This document shows, piece by piece, positions 39,040 to 47,141 of a stretch of DNA of 64,000 bases. The position numbers and the translations under genes are program-made. The DNA is from Ferrovibrio sp. Its GTDB lineage: Bacteria > Pseudomonadota > Alphaproteobacteria > Ferrovibrionales > Ferrovibrionaceae. The notes beneath the pieces are model-generated. The model made no database searches, was not told where the DNA came from, and was given only the letters and a program-made list of their open reading frames with translations. Every line of letters begins with the position of its first letter. The stretch's first letter is position 1. The stretch spans positions 1 through 64,000 of the forward strand of contig NZ_JAOZVR010000008.1 in the NCBI RefSeq assembly GCF_025869515.1, given 5' to 3'.

Positions 39040-39930
39040 ATGAGCGCAACGCCGGACGACAAAGGCAAAGCCCTTCTGGCCCGCCCCGGGATCGGACTGA
39101 CGGCGCGCGTCGTCCAGCGCAGCGACCTGCGGTTCAGCCGGATCGTCGTCGACCGCCCGGCGCTGATCCTGCTGCGCCACGGCACGAAACTGCTCGAATC
39201 CGCCCGCGGGCAATGGTCCCTGAAGGGCGGCGAAGCCATTGCCATCGCCGGCGGCCAGACCTTCGACGTGACCAATCGCCTGTCCGACAGAGGCCTCTAT
39301 GAAGCGCAATGGCTGGTCTGGGATCCGTCCGTCATCGCGCGTTTCGAGCGGACGGCGACCGGGGGACATCACCTGGAGGGGGGCGCGGCGCTCGGGAAGG
39401 TCGATGCCGAGTTTGCCTCCGCCTTCGACCGCGCGCGCGACGCCATCGCGGATGTGCGGCATGTTCCGGACGATGTCGCCGCGCACAGGCTGACCGAGAT
39501 GCTCGTCTGGCTGTCCCTGCGCGGCATCCATTTCTCCGCAGCGGAGAACCCCAGCCTGGCGGCGAAGGTGCGCCGGCTGCTCGAGACCGCCCTCGCGGAG
39601 CCGTGGACAGCCCCGGTTGCAGCGAAACGCCTGGCGCTGAGCGAGGCTACGCTGCGGCGGCGCCTGGCCGCCGAAGGCACCAGCTTCGGCGACCTGCTGA
39701 CTGACGTCCGCATGTCCTACGCCATGCTTCTGCTGCAGTCGACGGAGTATGCGGTCAACCGCATCGCGCTGGAGGTCGGCTATGAATCGGCCTCGCGCTT
39801 CGCCATCCGGTTTCGCGAACGCTTCGGCTTTCCGCCCACGGCGATCAGGGGACATGCCCGCGATTGCCCGCCCGATGGCGGATCGGTTGTGCGGAACGGG
39901 AGCGATCAGGCGGTCACAGAGCTAAACTAG
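39040..39930 (+). CDS. AraC-family transcriptional regulator
   Basis: 296 residues. The C-terminal double helix-turn-helix is clear: APVAAKRLALSEATLRRRLAAEGTSFGDLLTDVRM and VNRIALEVGYESASRFAIRFRERFGFPPTAIRG. The N-terminal ~150 residues are a cupin-like sensor (LKGGEAIAIAGGQTFDV). It follows the GST gene by 75 bases on the same strand and may control it. Confidence 0.92.
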   Translation: MSATPDDKGKALLARPGIGLTARVVQRSDLRFSRIVVDRPALILLRHGTKLLESARGQWSLKGGEAIAIAGGQTFDVTNRLSDRGLYEAQWLVWDPSVIARFERTATGGHHLEGGAALGKVDAEFASAFDRARDAIADVRHVPDDVAAHRLTEMLVWLSLRGIHFSAAENPSLAAKVRRLLETALAEPWTAPVAAKRLALSEATLRRRLAAEGTSFGDLLTDVRMSYAMLLLQSTEYAVNRIALEVGYESASRFAIRFRERFGFPPTAIRGHARDCPPDGGSVVRNGSDQAVTELN

Positions 39931-40602
39931 CGTGCGCGGTAAGTTGTCTGGCAAAACGGCATTAACAGCCAAAAGGGCTCTGGCTCTCGCGGAAGCAACT
40001 CAAGAAAAAACTATAATTCCAGCGAGAGTGAGAATCCGGACGATGGATCAGCTCAGCGTATGCGCTTTAGCTTGAAGTTGACGTGAACCGGCTCGTTGAG
40101 AACCCCGTCCGCCAAAACTTCCTATGCTACTTATTATAATGCCTAATTAGCATAGACTGGAATCGGTCTATATCTCGCTTTATGCCTGCTACTTTGGATG
40201 ACGTCACATCAACTCCAGCTTCCGTCATCCAACCGCCAGCTTCTATAAAAGTGAGAATTTTTTCGCAGCCCGTGATGTGCCGTTGAATTAATTCTCTTGG
40301 GAAAGGCATCGCTATTCTCCTGTTGAATTCACGCATCAGCGCGAAGATTCTTAACGCCCCCCAATGGTGTGTTCACGAGGTAGCAAAAATAAGCCCTCGC
40401 GCAAAGTGATTTTTGTTATTAACAAGTGAAGTGGGGATTGCTTCCTACTTCACCATTTCTGACCATCGTGGCCGTTGATAGTCGCTGATAGATTTTTGTA
40501 GTCGTTTTATAAAATGTGCCGGACCCGAAGGTCGCTCAAACCACATACCTATTCGCGGTATCATTGTTGTTCAGGCGGCGGGGCGGTTAGATGTAAAATC
40601 CG
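39931..40602. other. AT-richer island of unknown origin
   Basis: About 670 bases between the AraC gene and acylphosphatase are visibly poorer in G+C than the flanks (TTTTTGTTATTAACAAG, GATTTTTGTAGTCGTTTTATAAAATG). It contains one short ORF (40127-40309) and no recognisable integrase, transposase or tRNA. Remnants of a mobile element are possible. Confidence 0.5.
40127..40309 (-). CDS. Short hypothetical protein in the AT-rich island
   Basis: 60 residues from ATG 40309, which follows GGAGAATAGCG. The product starts MPFPRELIQRHITGCEKILTF and ends RFQSMLIRHYNK; it is helical, with no signal or membrane segment and no recognised family. An ATG at 40336 would add nine residues but lacks a ribosome site. 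Its composition differs from nearby genes, suggesting transfer. Confidence 0.5.
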   Translation of the reverse strand: MPFPRELIQRHITGCEKILTFIEAGGWMTEAGVDVTSSKVAGIKRDIDRFQSMLIRHYNK

Positions 40603-40893
40603 CTACAGCGTCGGCGTCTGCGAGAACTTGGTCGCGCCGGCGGCGAGTTCGGCTTCCTCGGGCGTCACCGCGCCCTGCTCCACCACCTGCACTTCGGCCG
40701 TATCGGGCCCGGTCTGCAGCGCATGTTCCAGCGTGTCGAGATCGGCGGTGTCGCCATAGGCCAGCACTTCGACGCGGCCGTCGCGCCGGTTGCGCACCCA
40801 GCCGACCAGGCCGAGCTGGCGGCCGCGCGTGGCGGTCCAGTAGCGGAAGCCCACGCCCTGCACCCGGCCGGAAACGAAGAAACGCCGCGCCAT
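40603..40893 (-). CDS. acyP: Acylphosphatase
   Basis: 96 residues, normal for the family. The phosphate loop SGRVQGVGFRYWTATRGRQLGLVGWVRNRRDGRVEV has the catalytic Arg of GVGFR and the Asn of VRN. It hydrolyses acyl phosphates such as carbamoyl or acetyl phosphate. The start could also be ATG 40902. The C-terminus has a short unusual tail (GATKFSQTPTL). Confidence 0.93.
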   Translation of the reverse strand: MARRFFVSGRVQGVGFRYWTATRGRQLGLVGWVRNRRDGRVEVLAYGDTADLDTLEHALQTGPDTAEVQVVEQGAVTPEEAELAAGATKFSQTPTL

Positions 40894-40991
40894 TTTTGCC
40901 ATGCGCCAGCTTAGCCCGGCGCGACGCGGCCGGCCAAGGGGGCAAAACCCGGCCCTGCCCGCGAAAAATCGCGGGATAACCGCGCGCGGCC

Positions 40992-41201
40992 TCAGGCCGG
41001 GAGGCGGATTTCCTCCGGCGCGTAGCCGGCCTGCGCGATGGCCGCCTTCACCGCCTCGGCGTCGGCCGTGCCGGTGACCGTGACGCGCCTGGCCGGCCGG
41101 TCGAATGCGATGGCGTCGATGCCGCCGAGCTGGCCGAGCGCCTGGCGGATCGAGGCTTCGCAATGGCCGCAGGTCATGTCGGGAACGGAAAACACCGCCA
41201 T
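40992..41201 (-). CDS. Heavy-metal-associated (HMA) domain protein, CopZ-like
   Basis: 69 residues, a lone HMA domain with the metal site MTCGHC (C11, C14). It would carry a soft metal ion (copper, or another) in the cytoplasm. It stands with two YeeE/YedE genes and a DUF2892 gene rather than with a copper ATPase. GGAG lies seven bases upstream of the ATG. Confidence 0.92.
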   Translation of the reverse strand: MAVFSVPDMTCGHCEASIRQALGQLGGIDAIAFDRPARRVTVTGTADAEAVKAAIAQAGYAPEEIRLPA

Positions 41202-41235
41202 GGAAAACTCCTGGTCTGACCGGTCGGCAGCCGTG

Positions 41236-41439
41236 TCACTCGGCCGGCTTGAGCGGGCAGGTGTTGATGCCCAGCAGGGTATAGGCCGGGCAGAAGCGGA
41301 ACAGGCCGGTGGCCAGCGGCACCAGGCCGATCAGGCCGAACCAGCGTTCCGGGCCGGGATAGACGGCGACGAAGGTGAGCAGGATCAGGCCCGCGACGAT
41401 GCGGAGGATGCGGTCGAGACTGCCGACATTGCTTTTCAT
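41236..41439 (-). CDS. DUF2892 (YgaP C-terminal-like) membrane protein
   Basis: 67 residues with two hydrophobic helices (LRIVAGLILLTFVAVY and WFGLIGLVPLATGLFRFCPAYTLLGINTC). This is the membrane half of rhodanese YgaP-type proteins, often linked to sulfur or metal stress. Cysteines C50 and C61 flank the last helix. It sits between yedE and the HMA gene. Confidence 0.9.
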   Translation of the reverse strand: MKSNVGSLDRILRIVAGLILLTFVAVYPGPERWFGLIGLVPLATGLFRFCPAYTLLGINTCPLKPAE

Positions 41440-41481
41440 GACAGGGCTGCTTTCTGTGCGGGTTCGGTTTCCGTGCGGGGT

Positions 41482-42096
41482 TCAGTGTTGCGCGGCGATG
41501 CGCTGGCGGCCGGCAACCGGCGACGGTTCGGTATCGCCATCGACCTCGCGGCCGAGTTCCTCCTGCCACGGGCGCCAGCGTTCCAGCACCACCAGCAGGG
41601 CGACGATCAGCGCGGCAAACACCAGCGCCACCAGCCAGAAGGGCTGGCCGACCAGATGATCGAGCGTGAGCTTGCCCGGGCCGCCGTCGATCCACGGCCG
41701 CAGCGTGGGTTCCAGATAGCCGAAGGCCAGCGCGCCGCAGAGGCCGCCGAGCAGGGTGGCCCAGGCATCGCGATAGCCGGCGCCGATCTGCGCCAGCACG
41801 GTGCCGGGACAGCCGCCGGCCAGCGTGATGCCGACGCCGAGGATCAGGCCGCCGGCGATATCGGCGGTGTAGAGCGTGGCCTTGGGCGACAGCTTGATCA
41901 GGCCGAAGCCGTTCAGCGCGGCCAGCACCACCAGGCCGGTGGCCACGGCGCTGAGGAAGACCTTGAGCATGGTGAAATTGCGCAGCTGCATCTGGCCGAC
42001 GATGACGCCGGGCTCGAAGACGCGCGATTTCTCCAGCGCCAGGCCGAAGACCAGGCCCATGACGAGGCCGGTGAGAATGGCTGACAGAACGCTCAT
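41482..42096 (-). CDS. YeeE/YedE-family sulfur-compound transporter, second half
   Basis: 204 residues, five or six hydrophobic segments. The conserved cysteine signature is ITLAGGCPGTVLAQIGAGYRDAWATLLGGLCGALAFGYLE. In thiosulfate transporter TsuA (YeeE) the two halves are fused; here they are separate neighbouring genes, 15 bases apart. Expected role: uptake of thiosulfate or another sulfur compound. Confidence 0.9.
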   Translation of the reverse strand: MSVLSAILTGLVMGLVFGLALEKSRVFEPGVIVGQMQLRNFTMLKVFLSAVATGLVVLAALNGFGLIKLSPKATLYTADIAGGLILGVGITLAGGCPGTVLAQIGAGYRDAWATLLGGLCGALAFGYLEPTLRPWIDGGPGKLTLDHLVGQPFWLVALVFAALIVALLVVLERWRPWQEELGREVDGDTEPSPVAGRQRIAAQH

Positions 42097-42111
42097 GGCG
42101 CCCTCCTCTGG

Positions 42112-42627
42112 TTACACGCGGCGCAGCAGCATCGCGGTGGCGATGCCGCCGGCGAACATGGCGGTGACGGCGGTGAAGGATCCGATCGACAGCTGGGCGA
42201 TGCCCGAGAGGCCATGACCGCTGGTGCAGCCATCGGCGATGCGGGCGCCGAACAGCATGATGAAGCCGGCGACGAAAGCCAGCGGCAGGCGCTGCTGCAG
42301 GCTGCCGATGCCCATGCCGCGCGACCAGACATAGGACATCGCCGGACGGCGCGCGCCGGACAGCCGCGAGGACAGGAAGGCGCCGAGCGCCACGCCGACC
42401 ACCAGCGCGACCTGCCACCAGTTCTTGGCGCCGGCGAGATGTTTGGCGATGTAGTCGATCTTCACGGCGCCCGGGTCGACCAGCGCGGCGAGGTTGCCGG
42501 CGACGGTGACATAGGAGGACGAGGCGCCGAGCGCGGTGTTGATCAGCAGGAAGGCCGGAATCTGCAGCAGGCCGATCAGGATGCCGGCCGCATAGGGCGA
42601 CCAGGCCTTGTCGCGTAAGGACATCAT
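42112..42627 (-). CDS. YeeE/YedE-family sulfur-compound transporter, first half
   Basis: 171 residues, four or five hydrophobic segments. It holds the other family cysteine motif, IADGCTSGHGLSGIAQLSIGSF. ATG 42627 follows GGAGGTGCACA; an upstream ATG at 42663 lacks this. It is divergent from arsR1 across the ATTCGTC dyad, so the ArsR protein may control this operon too. Confidence 0.92.
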   Translation of the reverse strand: MMSLRDKAWSPYAAGILIGLLQIPAFLLINTALGASSSYVTVAGNLAALVDPGAVKIDYIAKHLAGAKNWWQVALVVGVALGAFLSSRLSGARRPAMSYVWSRGMGIGSLQQRLPLAFVAGFIMLFGARIADGCTSGHGLSGIAQLSIGSFTAVTAMFAGGIATAMLLRRV

Positions 42628-42738
42628 TGTGCACCTCCGAAGGTCAGCGAATCTCGGGAGCAATTTATACAGTCCCGAAGTGTTTTTACTTGATATGGAT
42701 CAAGCCGGCTTGACGCGGTGCCGGACGGGCACTACGTT

Positions 42739-42756
42739 ATTCGTCGAATGACGAAT
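42739..42756. promoter_or_regulatory. ArsR-type operator dyad, site 1
   Basis: ATTCGTC-GAAT-GACGAAT is a perfect inverted repeat of seven bases per arm. It lies between the divergent YeeE and arsR1 genes, 10 bases before the arsR1 ATG. A similar ATTCGT-N6-ACGAAG occurs at 43184-43201. ArsR repressors bind such 12-2-12-like dyads over promoters. Confidence 0.7.
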
Positions 42757-42766
42757 GGAGCGCCCG

Positions 42767-43156
42767 ATGGCGACCAGGACCAAAACCCCCAAAAAACCCA
42801 AAGCCGCCATTGATAAAGCCGGGGCCGTCTGCTGCGATCCGGGCCTGTCGGCCGCGCCGATCCCGGCCGATCTGGTGGAACATGCCCGCGCCGAGGATGA
42901 CGAGCTGGCCGAGCTGGCCAAGGCCGTTGCGCATCCGGTGCGCGTGCTGATCCTGCGCAACCTGCTGCGCATCGGCACCTGCTATTTCGGCAAGCTGGCC
43001 GACCTGCTGCCGGTGGCGCCGTCGACCGCCTCGCAGCATCTGAGCATCCTGAAAGACGCCGGCCTGGTGCGCGGCGAGATCGGCGACGCCCGCCCCTGCT
43101 ACTGCGTCGATGTGCCCAGGCTGCGCCGCCTGCAGCAGCTGATCGGCAACCTGTAG
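42767..43156 (+). CDS. arsR: ArsR/SmtB-family repressor (ArsR1)
   Basis: 129 residues from ATG 42767 (GGAG eight bases upstream). Winged helix: ELAKAVAHPVRVLILRNLL, then LLPVAPSTASQHLSILKDAGLVRGEIGDARPCYCVD. Cysteines are C22-C23 near the N-terminus, C72 in the sensor-helix region (IGTCYFG, where ArsR has its metal site), and C111/C113. This layout differs from ArsR2. The ligand could be arsenite or a persulfide-type sulfur species. Confidence 0.9.
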   Translation: MATRTKTPKKPKAAIDKAGAVCCDPGLSAAPIPADLVEHARAEDDELAELAKAVAHPVRVLILRNLLRIGTCYFGKLADLLPVAPSTASQHLSILKDAGLVRGEIGDARPCYCVDVPRLRRLQQLIGNL

Positions 43157-43183
43157 GTCCCCACCTCTTTTTTTGATTATCGC

Positions 43184-43201
43184 ATTCGTATTTCGACGAA
43201 G
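43184..43201. promoter_or_regulatory. ArsR-type operator dyad, site 2
   Basis: ATTCGT-ATTTCG-ACGAAG has the same arms (ATTCGT...ACGAA) and the same N6 spacing as the site before arsR1. It lies 18 bases before the FAD oxidoreductase start and follows a run of seven T residues after the arsR1 gene. Confidence 0.6.
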
Positions 43202-43218
43202 ACCGAAGGAGCCCCGCC

Positions 43219-44571
43219 ATGAACGCCATCAACACCGCACTCGCTCTCCCTGTCGCCGTGATCGGCGCCGGCCCTGTGGGTCTGGCCGCCGCCGCGCATC
43301 TGCTGGCGCGCGGGATGACGGTGAAAGTGTATGAGGCGGCCGACGACATCGCCGCGCATGTGCGCGACTGGGGCCATGTGCGGCTGTTCTCGCCGTGGTC
43401 CTACAATATCGACAAGGCAGCGCGCGCCCTGCTGGAACCGACCGGCTGGCAGGCGCCGCCGATGGGCGTGCATCCGACCGGCGCGGAGCTGTATGCGCAA
43501 TACCTGAAGCCGCTGGCGGCGACGCGCGAGATCGCGGGCGTGCTGGAAACCGGGGTGCGCGTCACCGCGATCAGCCGCGCCGGCTTCGACAAGATGAAAA
43601 GCGCCGGCCGCGACAGCGCCCCCTTTGCGCTGACCGTGCAGACGAAAAGCGGCGCGCGGCAGGACCTGGCGCGCGCGGTGATCGACTGTTCGGGCACCTG
43701 GAGCCAGCCCAATCCGGTCGGCAGCAACGGCTTGGCCGTGCCGGGCGAGCGCGAGCAGATGGCACGGATTGCCTATGGCATCCCCGATGTGCTGGGCCGC
43801 GATGCCGATACTTACGTCGGCAAGCGCGTGCTGGTGCTCGGCGCCGGACATTCGGCGGCCAATGTGCTGCTCGATCTGGCCAAACTGAAAGGCCGCGTGC
43901 CCACTACCGAGATCGTCTGGGCGGTGCGCGGCGGCAGCCTGGCCCGCTTGTTCGGCGGCGGCAGCAATGACAAGCTGGCGGCGCGCGGCGCACTGGGCCG
44001 CAGCCTCGAGGACCAGGTGAAGGCCGGCGGCATCGATCTGCATATCAACAGCAGCGTGACGAAGATCGACGGCGGCACGGCTCTGCAGGTGACGCTGCAG
44101 CAACCGGGCGGCACGACCGAGGCGGTGACGGCGGACCGCATCATCGTGGCGGCCGGGCAGCGGCCGGCGCTCGACATGCTGCGCGAGATTCGCCTCGACC
44201 TCGATCCGGCCACCGAAAGCCCGCGCGTGCTGGCGCCGCTGATCGATCCCAATGTGCATTCCTGCGGCACGGTGCGGCCGCATGGCCATCGCGAACTGGC
44301 GCAGCCCGACAGCGGCTTCTATATCGCCGGCATCAAGAGCTATGGCCGCGCGCCGACCTTCCTGCTCGCCACCGGCTACGAACAGGTGCGTTCGATCGCA
44401 GCGGCTTTGGCCGGCGACATGATCGCGGCCGACGACGTGCAGCTCGACCTGCCGGAAACCGGCGTGTGCAGCAGCAGCCTGGTGACGACACACACGACTG
44501 CCGCATCGGGTTGCGGTACGGCCAAGCCACGGGTTGCGGTGACGGCGGCAACCAAGGCAGGCTGCTGCTGA
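43219..44571 (+). CDS. FAD/NAD(P)-binding oxidoreductase with Cys-rich C-terminus (ArsO-like)
   Basis: 450 residues, flavin-monooxygenase-type. FAD loop VIGAGPVGLAAAAHLLARG near residue 12, the segment WGHVRLFSPW, and a second nucleotide loop VLVLGAGHSAANVLLDLAK near residue 207, with late FAD contact GFYIAGIKSYG. The last ~35 residues are an added tail with C417, C432 and the terminal pair C449-C450, a plausible soft-metal site. Related genes occur in arsenic clusters. It is preceded by an ArsR-type dyad and overlaps the MFS gene by one base. Confidence 0.85.
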   Translation: MNAINTALALPVAVIGAGPVGLAAAAHLLARGMTVKVYEAADDIAAHVRDWGHVRLFSPWSYNIDKAARALLEPTGWQAPPMGVHPTGAELYAQYLKPLAATREIAGVLETGVRVTAISRAGFDKMKSAGRDSAPFALTVQTKSGARQDLARAVIDCSGTWSQPNPVGSNGLAVPGEREQMARIAYGIPDVLGRDADTYVGKRVLVLGAGHSAANVLLDLAKLKGRVPTTEIVWAVRGGSLARLFGGGSNDKLAARGALGRSLEDQVKAGGIDLHINSSVTKIDGGTALQVTLQQPGGTTEAVTADRIIVAAGQRPALDMLREIRLDLDPATESPRVLAPLIDPNVHSCGTVRPHGHRELAQPDSGFYIAGIKSYGRAPTFLLATGYEQVRSIAAALAGDMIAADDVQLDLPETGVCSSSLVTTHTTAASGCGTAKPRVAVTAATKAGCC

Positions 44572-45761
44572 TGCAGATTTCGAAGCAGCACCGCCTCGCC
44601 GTCATTCTCGCGCTCGGCACGGCGCAGACACTGGGCTGGGGGTCGACCTATTACCTGCCGGCGATTCTGGCCGGGCCGATGGCGGCCGAGTTCGGCGTCT
44701 CGACCAGCTGGATCTACGGCGCCTTTTCGGTGGCGATGCTGCTGACCGCCTTCATCGGCCCCGGCGTCGGCCATCGCATCGACCGTTTCGGCGGCCGCAA
44801 CATCCTGACGCTGTCGAGCCTGATCTTCGCCGCCGGACTCGCCCTGCTGGGCGCGGCACAGCATCTCGCGGTGTTCGTCGCCGCCTGGCTGCTGATCGGC
44901 TTCGGCATGGCGATCGGGCTGTACGAGGCCGCCTTCGCCACGCTGACCGCGATCTATGGAAAAGAGTCGCGCAGCGCCATCACCGGCATCACGCTGCTCG
45001 CCGGTTTCGCCAGCACGGTGTGCTGGCCGATCTCGGCGCTGGTGGATGCCGAATGGGGCTGGCGCGCCACCTGCTATATCTGGGCCGGCGCGCATCTGCT
45101 GATCGGCCTGCCGCTCAACCGTTTGATGATCCCGCGCGAACTGGGCGCGCATATCACCGCGCCGGAGAAAGCCGACGGCAGCGGCGAGATCGCCATCTTC
45201 ACCCGGCCGATGCTGCTGCTCGCCTTCGCCTTCGCCGTCACCTGGATCACCAGCACGGCGATGGCGGCGCATCTGCCGCGCATCCTGGAAGCCGCCGGGG
45301 CCAGCAAGACAGCGGCGATTGCCGCCGCGGCATTGGTCGGCCCGGCGCAGGTCGCCGCGCGCGTGCTGGAACATACGGTGCTGCGGCGCTTCCATCCGCT
45401 GCTCTCGGCCCGCATCGCCTCGATCACGCATCCGATCGGCGTCGGCCTGCTGCTGATCTTCGGTGCGCCGGCGGCGTATCTGTTCACCCTGCTGCATGGC
45501 GCCGGCAACGGCGTGATGACGATTGCGAAAGGCACATTGCCGCTGGTGATCTTCGGCCCGGTCGGCTACGGCCGGCGCCAGGGCTGGCTCGCCGCGCCGG
45601 CACGTTTCGGCCAGGCCGGTGCGCCGTTTGTGTTCGCCCTGCTGCTCGAATGGTACGGCCAGCATGTGCTGCTGTTCACCGCCGGACTCTGCACCGCGGG
45701 CCTGATCGCCATGCTGCTGCTGCGCACCGCGGAACCTGAAGCGGCCGGCGCGCGAATCTGA
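44571..45761 (+). CDS. Major facilitator superfamily transporter
   Basis: 396 residues, twelve predicted membrane segments. ATG 44571 is the last base of the FAD gene stop (TGATG), so it is translationally coupled to it. MFS features: GVGHRIDRFGGRNILTLSSLIFAAG after helix 2-3 and GWGSTYYLPAILAGPMAAEFGVSTSW at the start. The strict pairing with a Cys-tailed flavoprotein inside an ars locus suggests efflux of an arsenical or of the flavoprotein's product. Confidence 0.93.
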   Translation: MQISKQHRLAVILALGTAQTLGWGSTYYLPAILAGPMAAEFGVSTSWIYGAFSVAMLLTAFIGPGVGHRIDRFGGRNILTLSSLIFAAGLALLGAAQHLAVFVAAWLLIGFGMAIGLYEAAFATLTAIYGKESRSAITGITLLAGFASTVCWPISALVDAEWGWRATCYIWAGAHLLIGLPLNRLMIPRELGAHITAPEKADGSGEIAIFTRPMLLLAFAFAVTWITSTAMAAHLPRILEAAGASKTAAIAAAALVGPAQVAARVLEHTVLRRFHPLLSARIASITHPIGVGLLLIFGAPAAYLFTLLHGAGNGVMTIAKGTLPLVIFGPVGYGRRQGWLAAPARFGQAGAPFVFALLLEWYGQHVLLFTAGLCTAGLIAMLLLRTAEPEAAGARI

Positions 45762-45806
45762 CCCTGTCATCACCCTTGTCATCAAAGTTTCACTGGCCGG
45801 CGGTCT

Positions 45807-45830
45807 ATATTTCGATATATCTGGAAATAT
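45807..45830. promoter_or_regulatory. Operator dyad over the arsR2 start
   Basis: ATATTTC-(10 bases)-GAAATAT is a perfect inverted repeat. Its right arm overlaps the ATG at 45829, so bound repressor would block the start region directly. The sequence is unlike the ATTCGT sites upstream, consistent with a different repressor (ArsR2). Confidence 0.65.
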
Positions 45831-46188
45831 GGAAAAGATGACCGACGGACTTGCCGTGCAGGCCTTCGCCGCGCTGGCGCAGGAGACCAGACTGGCGATC
45901 TATCGCCGCCTGGTCGAGGCCGGGCCGATGGGCCTGCCGGCCGGTGCGCTCGCCGAAGCGCTGGAGGTGCCGGCCCCCACGCTGTCGTTCCATCTGGCGC
46001 AGCTGCGCGGCGCCGGGCTGATCACGCAGCGGCGCAGCAGCCGTTCGCTGATCTATGCCGTCGATGTCGGCCGCATGACCGACGTCATCGCCTTTCTCTC
46101 CGACCGCTGCTGCAGCGGCCAGCCCGAACTCTGTCTTCCTTCAACCCGGACCCGCACCGATGCCCGACCAAGACGCAAAGCCGTTTAA
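45829..46188 (+). CDS. arsR: ArsR-family arsenic-sensing repressor (ArsR2)
   Basis: 119 residues. Winged helix: AQETRLAIYRRLVEAG, LAEALEVPAPTLSFHLAQLRGAGLITQRRSSRSLIYAVD. The As(III) site is visible as C94-C95 and C102 (DRCCSGQPELC), the C-terminal arrangement known from Acidithiobacillus ArsR. It overlaps arsC by 29 bases and heads arsR-arsC-arsC-acr3. ATG 45838 is an alternative start. Confidence 0.93.
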   Translation: MEKMTDGLAVQAFAALAQETRLAIYRRLVEAGPMGLPAGALAEALEVPAPTLSFHLAQLRGAGLITQRRSSRSLIYAVDVGRMTDVIAFLSDRCCSGQPELCLPSTRTRTDARPRRKAV

Positions 46189-46678
46189 CGTCCTCTTCCT
46201 CTGCACCGGCAATTCGGCGCGCAGCATCCTGGCCGAAGCGATCATGAACCAGCTCGGGAGCGGCCTGTTCCACGCCTACAGCGCCGGCAGCTTTCCCAAG
46301 GGCGAGGTGCATCCGATGGCACTCGACCTGCTGAAAAAGAGCGGCCATGACATCAGCGGCCTGCGCTCGAAATCCTGGGATGAATTTTCCGGCGCCGACG
46401 CGCCGGCGATGGATTTCGTCTTCACCGTCTGCGACAACGCCGCCAACGAGGTCTGCCCGATCTGGCCGGGCCAGCCGATGACCGCCCATTGGGGCCTGCC
46501 CGATCCGGCGGCCGTCGAGGGCAGCGAGGTCGAGCAGCGGCTGGCTTTCGCCGACACCTATCGCATGCTGAGCAACCGCATCCGCGCCTTCACCAGCCTG
46601 CCGCTCAAGGCGCTCGACGGGATGACGCTGCAGCACCGGCTGAACGAGATCGGCCGCGACCAGTCGAAAGCCTCATAG
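46160..46678 (+). CDS. arsC: Arsenate reductase, thioredoxin-coupled (LMW phosphatase) type
   Basis: 172 residues. P-loop CTGNSARS begins at C15; the redox relay cysteines are C91 and C99 (VCDNAANEVC). It reduces As(V) to As(III) with thioredoxin. The N-terminal frame overlaps arsR2, showing translational coupling. It runs almost directly into the second, unrelated arsC. Confidence 0.95.
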   Translation: MPDQDAKPFNVLFLCTGNSARSILAEAIMNQLGSGLFHAYSAGSFPKGEVHPMALDLLKKSGHDISGLRSKSWDEFSGADAPAMDFVFTVCDNAANEVCPIWPGQPMTAHWGLPDPAAVEGSEVEQRLAFADTYRMLSNRIRAFTSLPLKALDGMTLQHRLNEIGRDQSKAS

Positions 46679-46679
46679 G

Positions 46680-47114
46680 ATGGCAATCACGATCTATCAC
46701 AATCCGGCCTGCGGCACCTCGCGCAATGTGCTGGCGCTGATCCGCAACAGTATTCCCGAGGGCGGAACGGAGCCGCAGGTGATCGAATACCTGAAAAACC
46801 CGCCGGATCGCGCCACGCTGGAAGCGCTGATCGCGCAGATGAGCATCGGCGTCCGCGCCCTGCTGCGTGAAAAGGGCACGCCCTTTGCCGAGCTTGGCCT
46901 TGACGATCCAGACCTGGACGATGCGGCACTGCTCGATGCCATGATGCAGCACCCGATCCTGATCAACCGTCCGATCGTGGTGACGCCGCTGGGCGTCAGG
47001 CTGTGCCGGCCGTCGGAGACCGTGCTCGACATCCTGCCCGATCCGCAGCGCGGGCCGCTTACGAAGGAAGACGGTACGCCCCTGATCGATGCCGGCGGCG
47101 CCCGCGTCGCCTGA
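46680..47114 (+). CDS. arsC: Arsenate reductase, glutaredoxin-coupled type
   Basis: 144 residues, the E. coli ArsC family. Catalytic cysteine C11 in IYHNPACGTSRN, and the conserved arginines in LINRPIVVTPLGVRLCRPSE. It uses glutathione and glutaredoxin. Start is one base after the first arsC stop. Two different arsenate reductases in one operon is notable. Confidence 0.95.
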   Translation: MAITIYHNPACGTSRNVLALIRNSIPEGGTEPQVIEYLKNPPDRATLEALIAQMSIGVRALLREKGTPFAELGLDDPDLDDAALLDAMMQHPILINRPIVVTPLGVRLCRPSETVLDILPDPQRGPLTKEDGTPLIDAGGARVA

Positions 47115-47141
47115 TCGCAACCCGCTCCAGACAGGAACATT

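Noticed and set aside
40120..40160. Possible att site in the AT-rich island
   Set aside because: No tRNA or integrase beside it and no direct repeat could be found by eye.
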